This document shows positions 25,262 to 33,925 of a DNA stretch of 50,868 nucleotides, piece by piece (positions within the stretch are counted from its first letter, which is position 1; the number at the start of each line of letters is the position of its first letter). Origin of the DNA: an uncultured Lachnospiraceae bacterium (GTDB lineage Bacteria > Bacillota > Clostridia > Lachnospirales > Lachnospiraceae); NCBI GenBank assembly GCA_944381635.1, contig CALWLY010000024.1, forward strand, positions 1 to 50,868. Direction: 5' to 3'. The position numbers and the translations under genes were made by a program. Under the pieces are notes generated by a model, which made no database searches, was not told the DNA's origin, and saw only the letters and a list, made by a program, of their open reading frames with translations.

Positions 25262-28200
25262 GATAAGAACTATCATCACAATAAAAATTATCACCAGAAT
25301 ATGGATATTGTCCGTGTCAACACGATGCCGGACAGAGCTTTTTACATACCCAGCGCGCCGGAACATCCCACCTGGGAAAAAGAGAATAACGGCCGGGTGA
25401 TTATGTTAAATGGAAACTGGAAATTCGCCTGGTTTTCCTGCCCGGAGGAGGCGGATCCGCAGGCTGATGCGGAAGATGTGATACCGGTACCTTCCAACTG
25501 GCAGTATTACGGATATGATCAGTTTCAGTATGTGAACATCGACTATCCGATTCCCTACATGCCTCCTTATGTGCCAAAGGAAAATCCGTGCGGGTGCTAT
25601 CGGAAAAGCTTTCTGGTAAAAGAAAAGGCCGGCAGACGTTTCTTTTTAAATCTGGAAGGCGCGGATTCCTGCCATTATGTGTATATCAACGGCGTTTTTG
25701 CAGGATACAGCCAGGTGTCTCATTCCACAGCGGAATATGAGATTACGGACCTTTTGACAGAAGGAGAAAATGAAATCAGCATTCTGGTGCTGAAATGGTG
25801 CGACGGCACTTATCTGGAAGACCAGGACAAATTCCGCCTTTCCGGAATTTTCCGTGATGTGTACGTTTTAGTGCGTCCGGAAAACTTTGTGTTTGACTAC
25901 AGTGTGCAGACTGCTTTTGAAGGAGAACACGCAAAAGTCAAGGTTCATACCACAGCCCTGGAGGGAAATCTGGAAAGCGTCATTACCCTGAAAAACAGGG
26001 AGGGAGAAGTGGTTGCCAGAGAAAAAACGCAGGGAGGCTGTGCCGACCTTTTCGTGGAAAAGCCTATAAGCTGGAATGCGGAAGAACCCTATCTGTATGG
26101 AATCACAATAGAAACGGAAGAAGAGTGTATTGCAGATAAAGTGGGAATCCGAGAGGTCTGCGTGAAAGACAGGCAGCTTTTTTTAAACGGTAAAAAAACC
26201 CTGTTAAAGGGTGTCAATCGGCACGAAAGTCACCCGGATACCGGATTTGTGTGCAGCAGAGAGCGCATGATTCGGGATCTGCGTCTCATGAAAGAGGCCA
26301 ATGTTAATGCCATCCGCACTTCCCACTATCCAGACTGCCCGGAATTTTACCGGCTCTGCGATGAATACGGCTTTTATGTAATGGATGAGGCAGATATTGA
26401 AACTCACGGCGCCTGGTCCAGCTCCGGAATCCGGGACAATGAAAAGTACAATATGACCCAGAAAGACCCGCAGTTTGAGATTCCGTTTTTGGACCGTGTG
26501 CACAGACTTGTGATGAGAGACAAAAACCGTCCCTGCGTCTTGTTCTGGTCTTTGGGCAATGAAACCGGATACGGAGAGATTGCCTGCAAGGCATGGAAAA
26601 TGGTGCGGGAACTGGATTCCACCAGGCTGGTACACTACGAGTCGCTGATCGTATCTTCCGATGAGGCAGGCAAGTATGATGAAAGCGGTCTGGATGTAAA
26701 GGGCATGATGTATCCGGAGCTGGAAGTCATTCACGAATACTTTGAAAAAGATTATGAGAAACCGCTGATTCTCACGGAATATGCTCATGCCATGGGAAAC
26801 GGACCGGGAGCACTGAAAGAATATTTTGACTGTTTTTATCGGTATCCTTCTTTGGCGGGAGGCTTTGTCTGGGAGTGGTGCGACCATGCCGTTGTGAGAA
26901 AGGATGAGAAGGGGAAAGACTGTTATCTTTACGGCGGCGATTTTGGAGAAAAGCTTCATGACGGAAACTTCTGTGTGGATGGTCTTGTCTATCCCGACAG
27001 ACGCCCGCACACCAGCTATTATGAGCTGGCAAACTGCCAGAGGCCGGCGAATGTGACAAGGCAGGGAGATGATTTTTATCTGGAAAACCGGATGGATTTT
27101 GTGGACTTAAAAGATTATCTCGTGATCCGGTGGCAGCTAAAGGAAAACGGAGAACTGCTGGAAGAAGGCACGCTGGAAAATCTGACGGTTCTTCCGGGAG
27201 AAACCGTCAAAATTCTTCCCGGAATGGGAAAAACAAAAGGATACCGCAGGTATCTGAAAATAGAATTCTTCCATAAAAAGGAAGAAGGACTGCTGAAAAA
27301 GGATGCGTTCTTAGGCTTCTGCCAGTTTTCTCTGTGTGAATCCGAGGTGGAAAGTGCCGGGGAAAAGAGAGAGGGAACGGATATCTGTGACTGTACACAG
27401 GAGAGAAAAACGGATGAGCAGGGAGAGCTGCTGACGGTTCGGGAAGAGGAAAAGAGTGTCTGGATAAGCGGACGCGGATTTACTTACTGCTTTGACAAAA
27501 CAGCGGGCGTATTTTCTTCTCTCTTAAGAGGGGAAAAGGAATATCTGAAATATCCCATGGAATATCAGATGTACCGTGCTCCTGTGGATAACGACATGGG
27601 TATGGCGGGAAGAAGCCCCGGAATCCCCAAAAACTGGAAAGACTGCGGACTTGACCGGCTGAAAGCTTACACCTTTGACACGAAAGCGTCTGTGGAAGAG
27701 TCGGGGGAAGGGGAAAATGCAGTCATTGTGTGCAGACTGGCCCTTGTCTGCGATCATCTGCTTCCTGCGGCTCATATAGAGGCAGCATTTCGTGTGAATG
27801 AGACGGGAAACATAGCAGCCAGCCTGGCAGTGAACGTGCGAAAAGATATCTCCTGGATTCCCAGATTTGGCGTGAGATTGAGACTTGATCCGGAATGGAA
27901 TCACTGCCGGTATTTTGGCAGAGGACCCTGGGAGTGTTATCCGGACAAAAAAGAAGGAACTTATATCGACTGGTTTGAAGCTGACGTAAAAGATATGTTT
28001 GAAGATTACATCCGTCCCCAGGAAAACGGTTCTCACTGTGATACCCAGTGCTGTATTCTTTCCAGAGAAGGAGAAAAAATGGTTGTGACATCTCCTCGTC
28101 CGTTTTCTTTCCAGGTATCGGAATATCTCTGGGAGGAACTGGACCGGAAGACACATCATTTCCAGCTGGAAAAATCCGGCTGCACCGTGCTCCATGTGGA

Positions 28201-28342
28201 TTACGGTATGGGAGGACTTGGAACCGGAAGCTGCGGTCCTCAGACAAGACCGGAATACTGGCTGGCGGAAAAAGAGTTTACCTTTGCTTTTTCTATTGAT
28301 TGGGAAAAGGATGGAGAAAAAGAGATGGAGGGAGCCTCATGA
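25259..28342 (+). CDS. GH2 beta-galactosidase (LacZ type)
   Basis: A 1027-residue enzyme, the usual LacZ length. The sugar-binding domain is followed by the immunoglobulin-like domain, then the TIM barrel with RTSHYPDCPEFYRLCDEYGF (353-372), acid/base E435 in SLGNETGYG and nucleophile E507 in LTEYAHAMGN. The C-terminal beta-galactosidase small-chain domain ends with YGMGGLGTGSCGP. No signal peptide is present. I place the start at 25259, since the longer frame overlaps the previous gene without a start signal. It should cleave galactose exposed after fucose removal by the GH95 enzyme. Its TGA overlaps the next gene's ATG by 4 bases. Confidence 0.92.
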   Translation: MDKNYHHNKNYHQNMDIVRVNTMPDRAFYIPSAPEHPTWEKENNGRVIMLNGNWKFAWFSCPEEADPQADAEDVIPVPSNWQYYGYDQFQYVNIDYPIPYMPPYVPKENPCGCYRKSFLVKEKAGRRFFLNLEGADSCHYVYINGVFAGYSQVSHSTAEYEITDLLTEGENEISILVLKWCDGTYLEDQDKFRLSGIFRDVYVLVRPENFVFDYSVQTAFEGEHAKVKVHTTALEGNLESVITLKNREGEVVAREKTQGGCADLFVEKPISWNAEEPYLYGITIETEEECIADKVGIREVCVKDRQLFLNGKKTLLKGVNRHESHPDTGFVCSRERMIRDLRLMKEANVNAIRTSHYPDCPEFYRLCDEYGFYVMDEADIETHGAWSSSGIRDNEKYNMTQKDPQFEIPFLDRVHRLVMRDKNRPCVLFWSLGNETGYGEIACKAWKMVRELDSTRLVHYESLIVSSDEAGKYDESGLDVKGMMYPELEVIHEYFEKDYEKPLILTEYAHAMGNGPGALKEYFDCFYRYPSLAGGFVWEWCDHAVVRKDEKGKDCYLYGGDFGEKLHDGNFCVDGLVYPDRRPHTSYYELANCQRPANVTRQGDDFYLENRMDFVDLKDYLVIRWQLKENGELLEEGTLENLTVLPGETVKILPGMGKTKGYRRYLKIEFFHKKEEGLLKKDAFLGFCQFSLCESEVESAGEKREGTDICDCTQERKTDEQGELLTVREEEKSVWISGRGFTYCFDKTAGVFSSLLRGEKEYLKYPMEYQMYRAPVDNDMGMAGRSPGIPKNWKDCGLDRLKAYTFDTKASVEESGEGENAVIVCRLALVCDHLLPAAHIEAAFRVNETGNIAASLAVNVRKDISWIPRFGVRLRLDPEWNHCRYFGRGPWECYPDKKEGTYIDWFEADVKDMFEDYIRPQENGSHCDTQCCILSREGEKMVVTSPRPFSFQVSEYLWEELDRKTHHFQLEKSGCTVLHVDYGMGGLGTGSCGPQTRPEYWLAEKEFTFAFSIDWEKDGEKEMEGAS

Positions 28343-30549
28343 ACTATCAGATCGTTTTAAAACAGTACAAAGAAACTACGCCGGTGCTAAAAGAGATCAT
28401 TCCGGTGACAGAGGGGGAAAGCACCCGGTATACTGCCGGGAATTTTCCCTGCACCATTGTATGCACCCGCAGAAAAGAAGGAGAGAAAGAAGTATTCTGC
28501 CTGCACATGAAGATGAACGGGGAGACAGAGTATCCGGTATCTCTGGCTCTGGCGGCAGAAAAAGAGAGTTTTGACCAAGAAGAATATATTTTCTTCCCGG
28601 CGGCGGTTTATGACGGAAACCGGCTGGAAAGCTGCTATCTGCCGTATCCGCCCTATCATTCGGAAAAGACGGCAGACGGCTGGAAGAGCGTGATCACCGA
28701 CATCCCTCATCTTGACAGCAAGGGTGAAAAATCCCGCATTCAGCTGCGCTCCGGAGATATGAGCACGCCGACTGTTGGATTTTATGATAAAAATCAGAAA
28801 GAAGCGTTTCTCATGCTGGCAAAACACAGGGAAGCGGAGGAATATACCGGATTTGCCGTGGAAAGACAGGACGAAAAAGAAAGCTTTATCGTCAGTGTAC
28901 CGGCGGTTCGGGAGGAAATCAAATATTTCTTCGGGGAATTGCCGGACGGTTCCGGATTCTATCCCACATCGAAGATGGCTTCCGATGACAGGGGCATCCT
29001 GTTGAAAAAGGGAGAAGAATTGGAACTTACCGTGGTTGTTTTCCGATTCCCGGCAGAAAATCTGACGGACTTTTTTAAGGGATTTCGGGAGAGAAGAGAG
29101 GAATTGGAGACCGGCAGCGATTATGCGTCCATTCCTTTTTCCAAAGCCTACGATACTGTGAAGAAAAAATACATAGAGAAGAACTTTACAGAAGAAGGAT
29201 ACTATCGGGTAGGGACAGAAAACGATGCACCGCCGTCTTACTGGCAGGCCGGTTGGGTAGGCGGCGGTATGAATACCTGGCCGTTTTTGCAGGAAGATTG
29301 CGGTACAGCCAGAAAACAGGCGCTTTCCACGGTTCGGTTTATTGTGGAAAAACTGCAGAGAGAAAACGGCTGGTATATCCCCATGTATGCCGAAGGCAAA
29401 ATCTACGGGGATGATTTCAGGGATACGGACAGACCGGTTCTGCTTGTGCGAAAAGACGCAGACCTTCTGTATTTTCTGTTAAAACAGGTGATGTACCTGG
29501 AAGCACAGGGAGAGGATACGCAGGAAATTTCCAGGAGTATTTACAGGCAGGCGGAAGCCTTTGTGCGTCTGTATGAGAAAAACGGCCAGATTGGCCAGTT
29601 TATCGATATGGAAAAAGAAACGCTGATTCAGGGCGACACTGCCTGCGGGGCTATGGCGCCGGCAGCCATGGCATTGGCTTCTGAATATTTTGGAGAAGAA
29701 CGGTTTTTGAAGACGGCGGAAGCTTTGGGAGAGCTGTATCAGAGAGAATATCTGGAGAAGGGATTTTTAAACGGAGGACCGGGTGAAATCTGCCAGGCCC
29801 CTGACAGCGAATCTGCCTTTGCCTTTCTGGAGTCCTGCGTGCAGCTTTACGAGACTACGGGAAAGGAAACGTGGCTGAAGGCAGCGGAGGAAGCCTTTGA
29901 GCTTGCCGTTACCTGGGTGATCAGCTATGATTTTGCATTTCCGGAAGAAAGCACCGCTTTCAAAATGGGCGCACACACCATGGGAACGGTGTTTGCCAAT
30001 GCCCAGAATAAACATTCGGCGCCGGGAATCTGTACCCTGTCCGGCAATTCCATGCTGAAGCTTTATCGTTTTACCGGGGATAAGAAATATCTGCAGTGGC
30101 TGGGGCGTATCAGTCACGCGCTGTCCCAGTTTGTTTCACTGCCGGAAAGACCGGTGAATACTCTGGCAGGAAAGCCGCTTCCTCCCGGTTATTTTAACGA
30201 GAGAGTGCAGACAAGCGACTGGGAAGGAAAGGAAACCATCGGGGAGTTTCTTTACGGTTCCAACTGGCCGGAAACAACGATGCTGTTAACCTATGTGGAG
30301 GTTCCGGGCATTTATCTGGATCTTGACAGGGGAATTTTAAAATGTTTCGATCATGTGCAGGCTAAAGTAGCTCCGGATCAGGATGGAAAGGTATTTTTAA
30401 ACATTGTAAATCCTACCATTTATGACGCCAAGATCAATCTGCTGATCGATCACAGCAAAACTGACGGAAAACTGGGACATCTGTATTATGAAAAGATGCA
30501 GAAGATACAAATAAATGCCGGTGAGAAGAAAAAAATCCCATTGTTCTGA
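28339..30549 (+). CDS. Unclassified (alpha/alpha)-barrel glycosidase-like protein
   Basis: A 736-residue protein I cannot assign to a named family. The first 250 residues are beta-rich. From about 290 to 640 the sequence has the repeated helix pairs and small aromatic/acid motifs of six-hairpin glycosidases (YWQAGWVGGGMNTWPFL, GDTACGAMAPAAMALASEYF, NGGPGEICQAPDSESAFAFL, HTMGTVFANAQNKHSAPG). A short beta tail ends the chain. It is translated through an ATGA overlap with the GH2 gene and has GGAGGG upstream, so it is made together with it. A role on the same oligosaccharide is likely; an uronic acid or methylated-sugar glycosidase is one possibility, unproven. Confidence 0.6.
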   Translation: MNYQIVLKQYKETTPVLKEIIPVTEGESTRYTAGNFPCTIVCTRRKEGEKEVFCLHMKMNGETEYPVSLALAAEKESFDQEEYIFFPAAVYDGNRLESCYLPYPPYHSEKTADGWKSVITDIPHLDSKGEKSRIQLRSGDMSTPTVGFYDKNQKEAFLMLAKHREAEEYTGFAVERQDEKESFIVSVPAVREEIKYFFGELPDGSGFYPTSKMASDDRGILLKKGEELELTVVVFRFPAENLTDFFKGFRERREELETGSDYASIPFSKAYDTVKKKYIEKNFTEEGYYRVGTENDAPPSYWQAGWVGGGMNTWPFLQEDCGTARKQALSTVRFIVEKLQRENGWYIPMYAEGKIYGDDFRDTDRPVLLVRKDADLLYFLLKQVMYLEAQGEDTQEISRSIYRQAEAFVRLYEKNGQIGQFIDMEKETLIQGDTACGAMAPAAMALASEYFGEERFLKTAEALGELYQREYLEKGFLNGGPGEICQAPDSESAFAFLESCVQLYETTGKETWLKAAEEAFELAVTWVISYDFAFPEESTAFKMGAHTMGTVFANAQNKHSAPGICTLSGNSMLKLYRFTGDKKYLQWLGRISHALSQFVSLPERPVNTLAGKPLPPGYFNERVQTSDWEGKETIGEFLYGSNWPETTMLLTYVEVPGIYLDLDRGILKCFDHVQAKVAPDQDGKVFLNIVNPTIYDAKINLLIDHSKTDGKLGHLYYEKMQKIQINAGEKKKIPLF

Positions 30550-30571
30550 CAGGAAAAACAGGTCGAAAAAG

Positions 30572-30624
30572 TACCAATTTGAGCATAGATTTACAAGGAA
30601 GTGGAAAAACAAAACTGCTATAAT
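30572..30624 (+). promoter_or_regulatory. Promoter module B of the methyltransferase-GH31-GH43 operon
   Basis: TACCAA (30572-30577), GAGCAT, TTTACAAGGAA and a perfect TATAAT (30619-30624) occupy the same positions as in module A at 7525-7577. There is no good -35 hexamer. Just after the -10, TCAGACT (30624-30630) and AGTCTGA (30644-30650) form a 7-bp stem around the expected 5' end of the RNA. Confidence 0.7.
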
Positions 30625-30704
30625 CAGACTCATCAGGAATACAAGTCTGAAATGGACGAAAAAAAGAAGAGAAGATGAGAGGAAAGGATTAAGGAGCTGG
30701 CAAC

Positions 30705-31730
30705 ATGGACGCACTGACGAGAGAAGACATCATCAAGGTTATTGAAGGAAAAGGGGAGGCAAGAAGAGTGCCTCTGCTCTATGATCTTTGGATTGGCACC
30801 AATGTGTTTGACGACGATCCCCAAAAGCGACAGGAATGGCTGGACAAACATCCCTGTGATGTAAAGCAGGTAATTTTTCCGCTTCCGGGCATGACGGAAG
30901 GACCTGCAGAAGATCCCGATTTTTATTGGGCAGCCCCGGGAGCAGAAAATACAGGAGGAAAGGGACTGGATGCCCAGTGCCTGATCCAGGACTGGGAAGA
31001 TGCGGAAGATTTTTTTGCTTCCTTTCCGAATCCGGAATCTCCGGCGCTGATCACACAGAAAGTGGAAAAAGATGGAAGATATCTCCTTTCCAACTGGTGT
31101 AACTGTTATTTTGAAAGACTGTGGGCGCTTCGAGGCATGGAAAATGCGCTGACGGATTTTTACCTGTATCCGGATGAAGTACACCGTTTTTTCAGAATGC
31201 TCACCGATTTTTATAAAAGGGCCATGGAGAGAATCAAAGAAGAAGTTGATGTGGACGGCTTTTTTGTGACGGACGATATCGGAACCCAGAAAGCGCCGTT
31301 TTTCTCCCTGGAACTGTTCCGCGAATTTTTCAAACCTTATTACAAAGAGCTGATTGATAAAGCTCATGAGCTTGGAACTCATTTCTGGCTGCACAGCTGC
31401 GGAAACATCGAGCCTTTCCTTCCGGAATTTATTGAGATCGGACTGGATGTGATTCATCCCATTCAGAAAAATACAATGAATGAAAAAGAAATTGCCGAAA
31501 AATACGGAGACAAAATCTGTATTTGGGCAGGATTTGACGTGCAGTATCTGATGGCGTTCGGAACTCCTGAGGAGGTAAGAGAGGAAGTGCGCTTCCTGAT
31601 GAAAACTTACCGCAGACCTGAGGGACGACTGATGATGACTATGGGAAATGGTTCCACACCGGACTGGAAGATGGAAAATCTGGAAGCACTGTATGACGAA
31701 TCACTGAAGCTTGGAACAAAGAAGGAGTGA
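30705..31730 (+). CDS. UroD-family corrinoid methyltransferase, tandem copy 1
   Basis: A 341-residue TIM-barrel protein of the UroD/MtaA superfamily. H230-S-C232-G-N is the His-x-Cys zinc motif typical of corrinoid methyltransferases, and FFVTDDIGTQKAPFFS (187-202) lines the cofactor side. The later Cys of MtaA is not seen; GNGSTPDW stands in that region. It starts an operon under promoter module B and is followed by a copy of itself, another UroD-type gene, GH31 and GH43. By analogy it would demethylate a methylated substrate onto the B12 protein at 7626. Heme synthesis is unlikely given context and motif. Confidence 0.86.
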   Translation: MDALTREDIIKVIEGKGEARRVPLLYDLWIGTNVFDDDPQKRQEWLDKHPCDVKQVIFPLPGMTEGPAEDPDFYWAAPGAENTGGKGLDAQCLIQDWEDAEDFFASFPNPESPALITQKVEKDGRYLLSNWCNCYFERLWALRGMENALTDFYLYPDEVHRFFRMLTDFYKRAMERIKEEVDVDGFFVTDDIGTQKAPFFSLELFREFFKPYYKELIDKAHELGTHFWLHSCGNIEPFLPEFIEIGLDVIHPIQKNTMNEKEIAEKYGDKICIWAGFDVQYLMAFGTPEEVREEVRFLMKTYRRPEGRLMMTMGNGSTPDWKMENLEALYDESLKLGTKKE

Positions 31731-31738
31731 TATCTGAA

Positions 31739-32764
31739 ATGAAACCGCTTGGCAGAGAAGATGTTGTTCGTGTGATTGAGGGAAAAGGGGCGGCCGAGAG
31801 AGTTCCCCTTCTCTACGACTTGTGGATTTACGGAAACCTGTTTGAAGACAGCGCCGAAAAAAGAACCGAATGGCTGAAAAAGTACCCTTGTGATGTACAG
31901 GAAGTGTTTTTGCAGATGCCCGGAGTGACAGAAGGACCTGCGGAAGATCCGGATTTTTATTGGGCTATGCCGGGTACAAAGCTTGAGGAAAATATAGGGC
32001 TGGATTCCCAGTGCCTGATTCCGGACTGGGAGGAGGCGGAAGAATTTTACCGCACTTTTCCGGATCCGGAATCTGTGGCGCTGATACCTTCGAAGGTGGA
32101 AAGAGACGGAAGGTATCTGCTTGGCAGATGGTGGTACTGCTATTTTGAAAGACTCTGGTCTATCCGGGGAATGGAAAACGCCCTGACCGATTTTTACCTT
32201 TACCCGGAAGAAGTACATAAGCTTTTCGACCGACTGACGAAATTTTATCTGAGGATTATGGAGAGGGCTAAGGAAGAGCTTGATGTGGATGGCTTTTTTG
32301 TCTCTGACGATATCGGAACCCAGAAAGCGCCATTTTTCTCTCTGGAGATTTTCCGTGAGTTTTTCAAACCCTATTACAAACAGCTTTTTGAGAAAGCACA
32401 TGAACTGGGAACCCATTTCTGGCTGCACAGCTGCGGAAACATCGAAGCGTTTCTGCCTGAGTTCATAGAAATCGGATTGGATGTGATTCATCCCATTCAG
32501 AAAAATACGATGGATGAAAAGGTGATCTCCGAAAAATACGGAGACAAGATTTGCATCTTATCGGGCATAGACGTGCAGTATCTGATGGCGTTTGGAACCC
32601 CGGAGGAAGTGGAGGAGGAAGTAAAATTCCTCATAAATACGTATCAGAGGCCTGAGGGACGATTGATGATGACTATGGGAAACGGGTCCACCCCAGACTG
32701 GAAGATTGCCAACCTGGAAGCTATGTATGAGACATCCTTAAAAGTCGGGGACAAAAAGGAATGA
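31739..32764 (+). CDS. UroD-family corrinoid methyltransferase, tandem copy 2
   Basis: A 341-residue paralogue of the preceding gene, about 70% identical by eye, with the same length, the same HSCGN motif at 230-234 and the same DDIGTQKAPFFS. I choose the ATG at 31739 because it aligns exactly with the first residue of copy 1 and AAGGAG stands 11 bases ahead; an in-frame GTG at 31727 would overlap the previous stop. Differences cluster in residues 30-60, 78-90 and 128-133 (for example SNWCNC against GRWWYC), which may set substrate choice. This looks like a recent tandem duplication with divergence. Confidence 0.86.
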   Translation: MKPLGREDVVRVIEGKGAAERVPLLYDLWIYGNLFEDSAEKRTEWLKKYPCDVQEVFLQMPGVTEGPAEDPDFYWAMPGTKLEENIGLDSQCLIPDWEEAEEFYRTFPDPESVALIPSKVERDGRYLLGRWWYCYFERLWSIRGMENALTDFYLYPEEVHKLFDRLTKFYLRIMERAKEELDVDGFFVSDDIGTQKAPFFSLEIFREFFKPYYKQLFEKAHELGTHFWLHSCGNIEAFLPEFIEIGLDVIHPIQKNTMDEKVISEKYGDKICILSGIDVQYLMAFGTPEEVEEEVKFLINTYQRPEGRLMMTMGNGSTPDWKIANLEAMYETSLKVGDKKE

Positions 32765-32829
32765 CCTGTCAGAAGACCTAAAAAATAAAACCCTGAAAAC
32801 AGAAAAAGAAACAGGAGGATTTTAATAAA

Positions 32830-33888
32830 ATGAAAGAATTTCAACCGGATTACAGACATGTGGTAAACGCTGCAAGAAACATTGAAGCTACAAGACTTCC
32901 CTTATACGAGCATATCATTGATACAGGAAAAGTAGGGGAAATTCTCGGAAAGAATTTTGACGGCTGGTACAACGGCAGTGAAAAAGATATGGAAGAATAT
33001 TTCCATTATTACTGCAAATTCCTGAAAGATCACGGATACGATGTGGTTCCTTTCGAGTGCTGCGTCGGCGGTATCTTGCCCGGCGGCGGTGCGTTGGGCG
33101 ACAGCCGCATCGACCCTGTCATCAAAACGCCGGAAGATTTGAAAAATTATCCCTGGGAAGAGCTGCCGGAGCGTTACTTTAACGAATACGGCAAAATGTT
33201 TTCCGCACTGAGAAAACAGCTGCCGGAGGGAATGAAAGCCATCGGCGGCGTGGGCAACGGTATTTTCGAATGTGTACAGGATCTGACCGGATACCAGAAC
33301 CTTTGCTATCTGATGTATGACGAAGAAGAAATGTTTGCGGAGCTGTTTGAAAGAGTGGGCAGAAACAATTACACTATCTGGGAACGCTTTATGAAAGAAT
33401 ACGGAGATATGTACTGCGTACTGCGCTTCGGCGACGATATGGGATACAAGAGCAACACACTACTGGCAGCAGATACTCTGCGTGAATTTGTAATCCCTTA
33501 CTACAAACCGATCATCAACCTGGTACACAGCTACAACAAGCCGTTCCTGCTTCACTCCTGCGGAAGTATCTTCAACATCATGGATGACCTGATCGCGGCG
33601 GGAATCGATGCAAAACACTCCAACGAAGATCAGATTGCCCGCTTCCCGGAATGGGTAGAGCGCTACGGCGACAGAATCGGAAACTTCGGCGGTTTCGATG
33701 TGGATGCTGTCTGCCAGTTGGATAAACCGGCGTTAAAAGAGTACATTACTGACGTGCTTCGGAAGATAGAAGGACACGGCGGTGTGGCTGTGGGAACCGG
33801 AAACTCCATTCCGTCCTATGTTCCGGCAGAAAGCTATCTGAATATGATTGAAATCGTGCGGGAATACAGAGGAGACTTTAAAGACTGA
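32830..33888 (+). CDS. UroD-family methyltransferase, distinct type
   Basis: A 352-residue member of the same superfamily, only distantly related to the two tandem copies before it. H242-S-C244-G-S gives the His-x-Cys metal pair, and RFGDDMGYKSNTLLA (199-213) and AVGTGNSIPSYVP near the end correspond to conserved positions. A Cys-Cys pair follows VPFE (C77-C78). AGGAGG precedes the ATG, 65 bases after the previous stop, and there is no terminator between. It is probably another substrate or partner methyltransferase of the corrinoid system. Confidence 0.83.
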   Translation: MKEFQPDYRHVVNAARNIEATRLPLYEHIIDTGKVGEILGKNFDGWYNGSEKDMEEYFHYYCKFLKDHGYDVVPFECCVGGILPGGGALGDSRIDPVIKTPEDLKNYPWEELPERYFNEYGKMFSALRKQLPEGMKAIGGVGNGIFECVQDLTGYQNLCYLMYDEEEMFAELFERVGRNNYTIWERFMKEYGDMYCVLRFGDDMGYKSNTLLAADTLREFVIPYYKPIINLVHSYNKPFLLHSCGSIFNIMDDLIAAGIDAKHSNEDQIARFPEWVERYGDRIGNFGGFDVDAVCQLDKPALKEYITDVLRKIEGHGGVAVGTGNSIPSYVPAESYLNMIEIVREYRGDFKD

Positions 33889-33925
33889 TAAGAGGAAATC
33901 AGATTTTTATAAGAGGAGTATTTTT

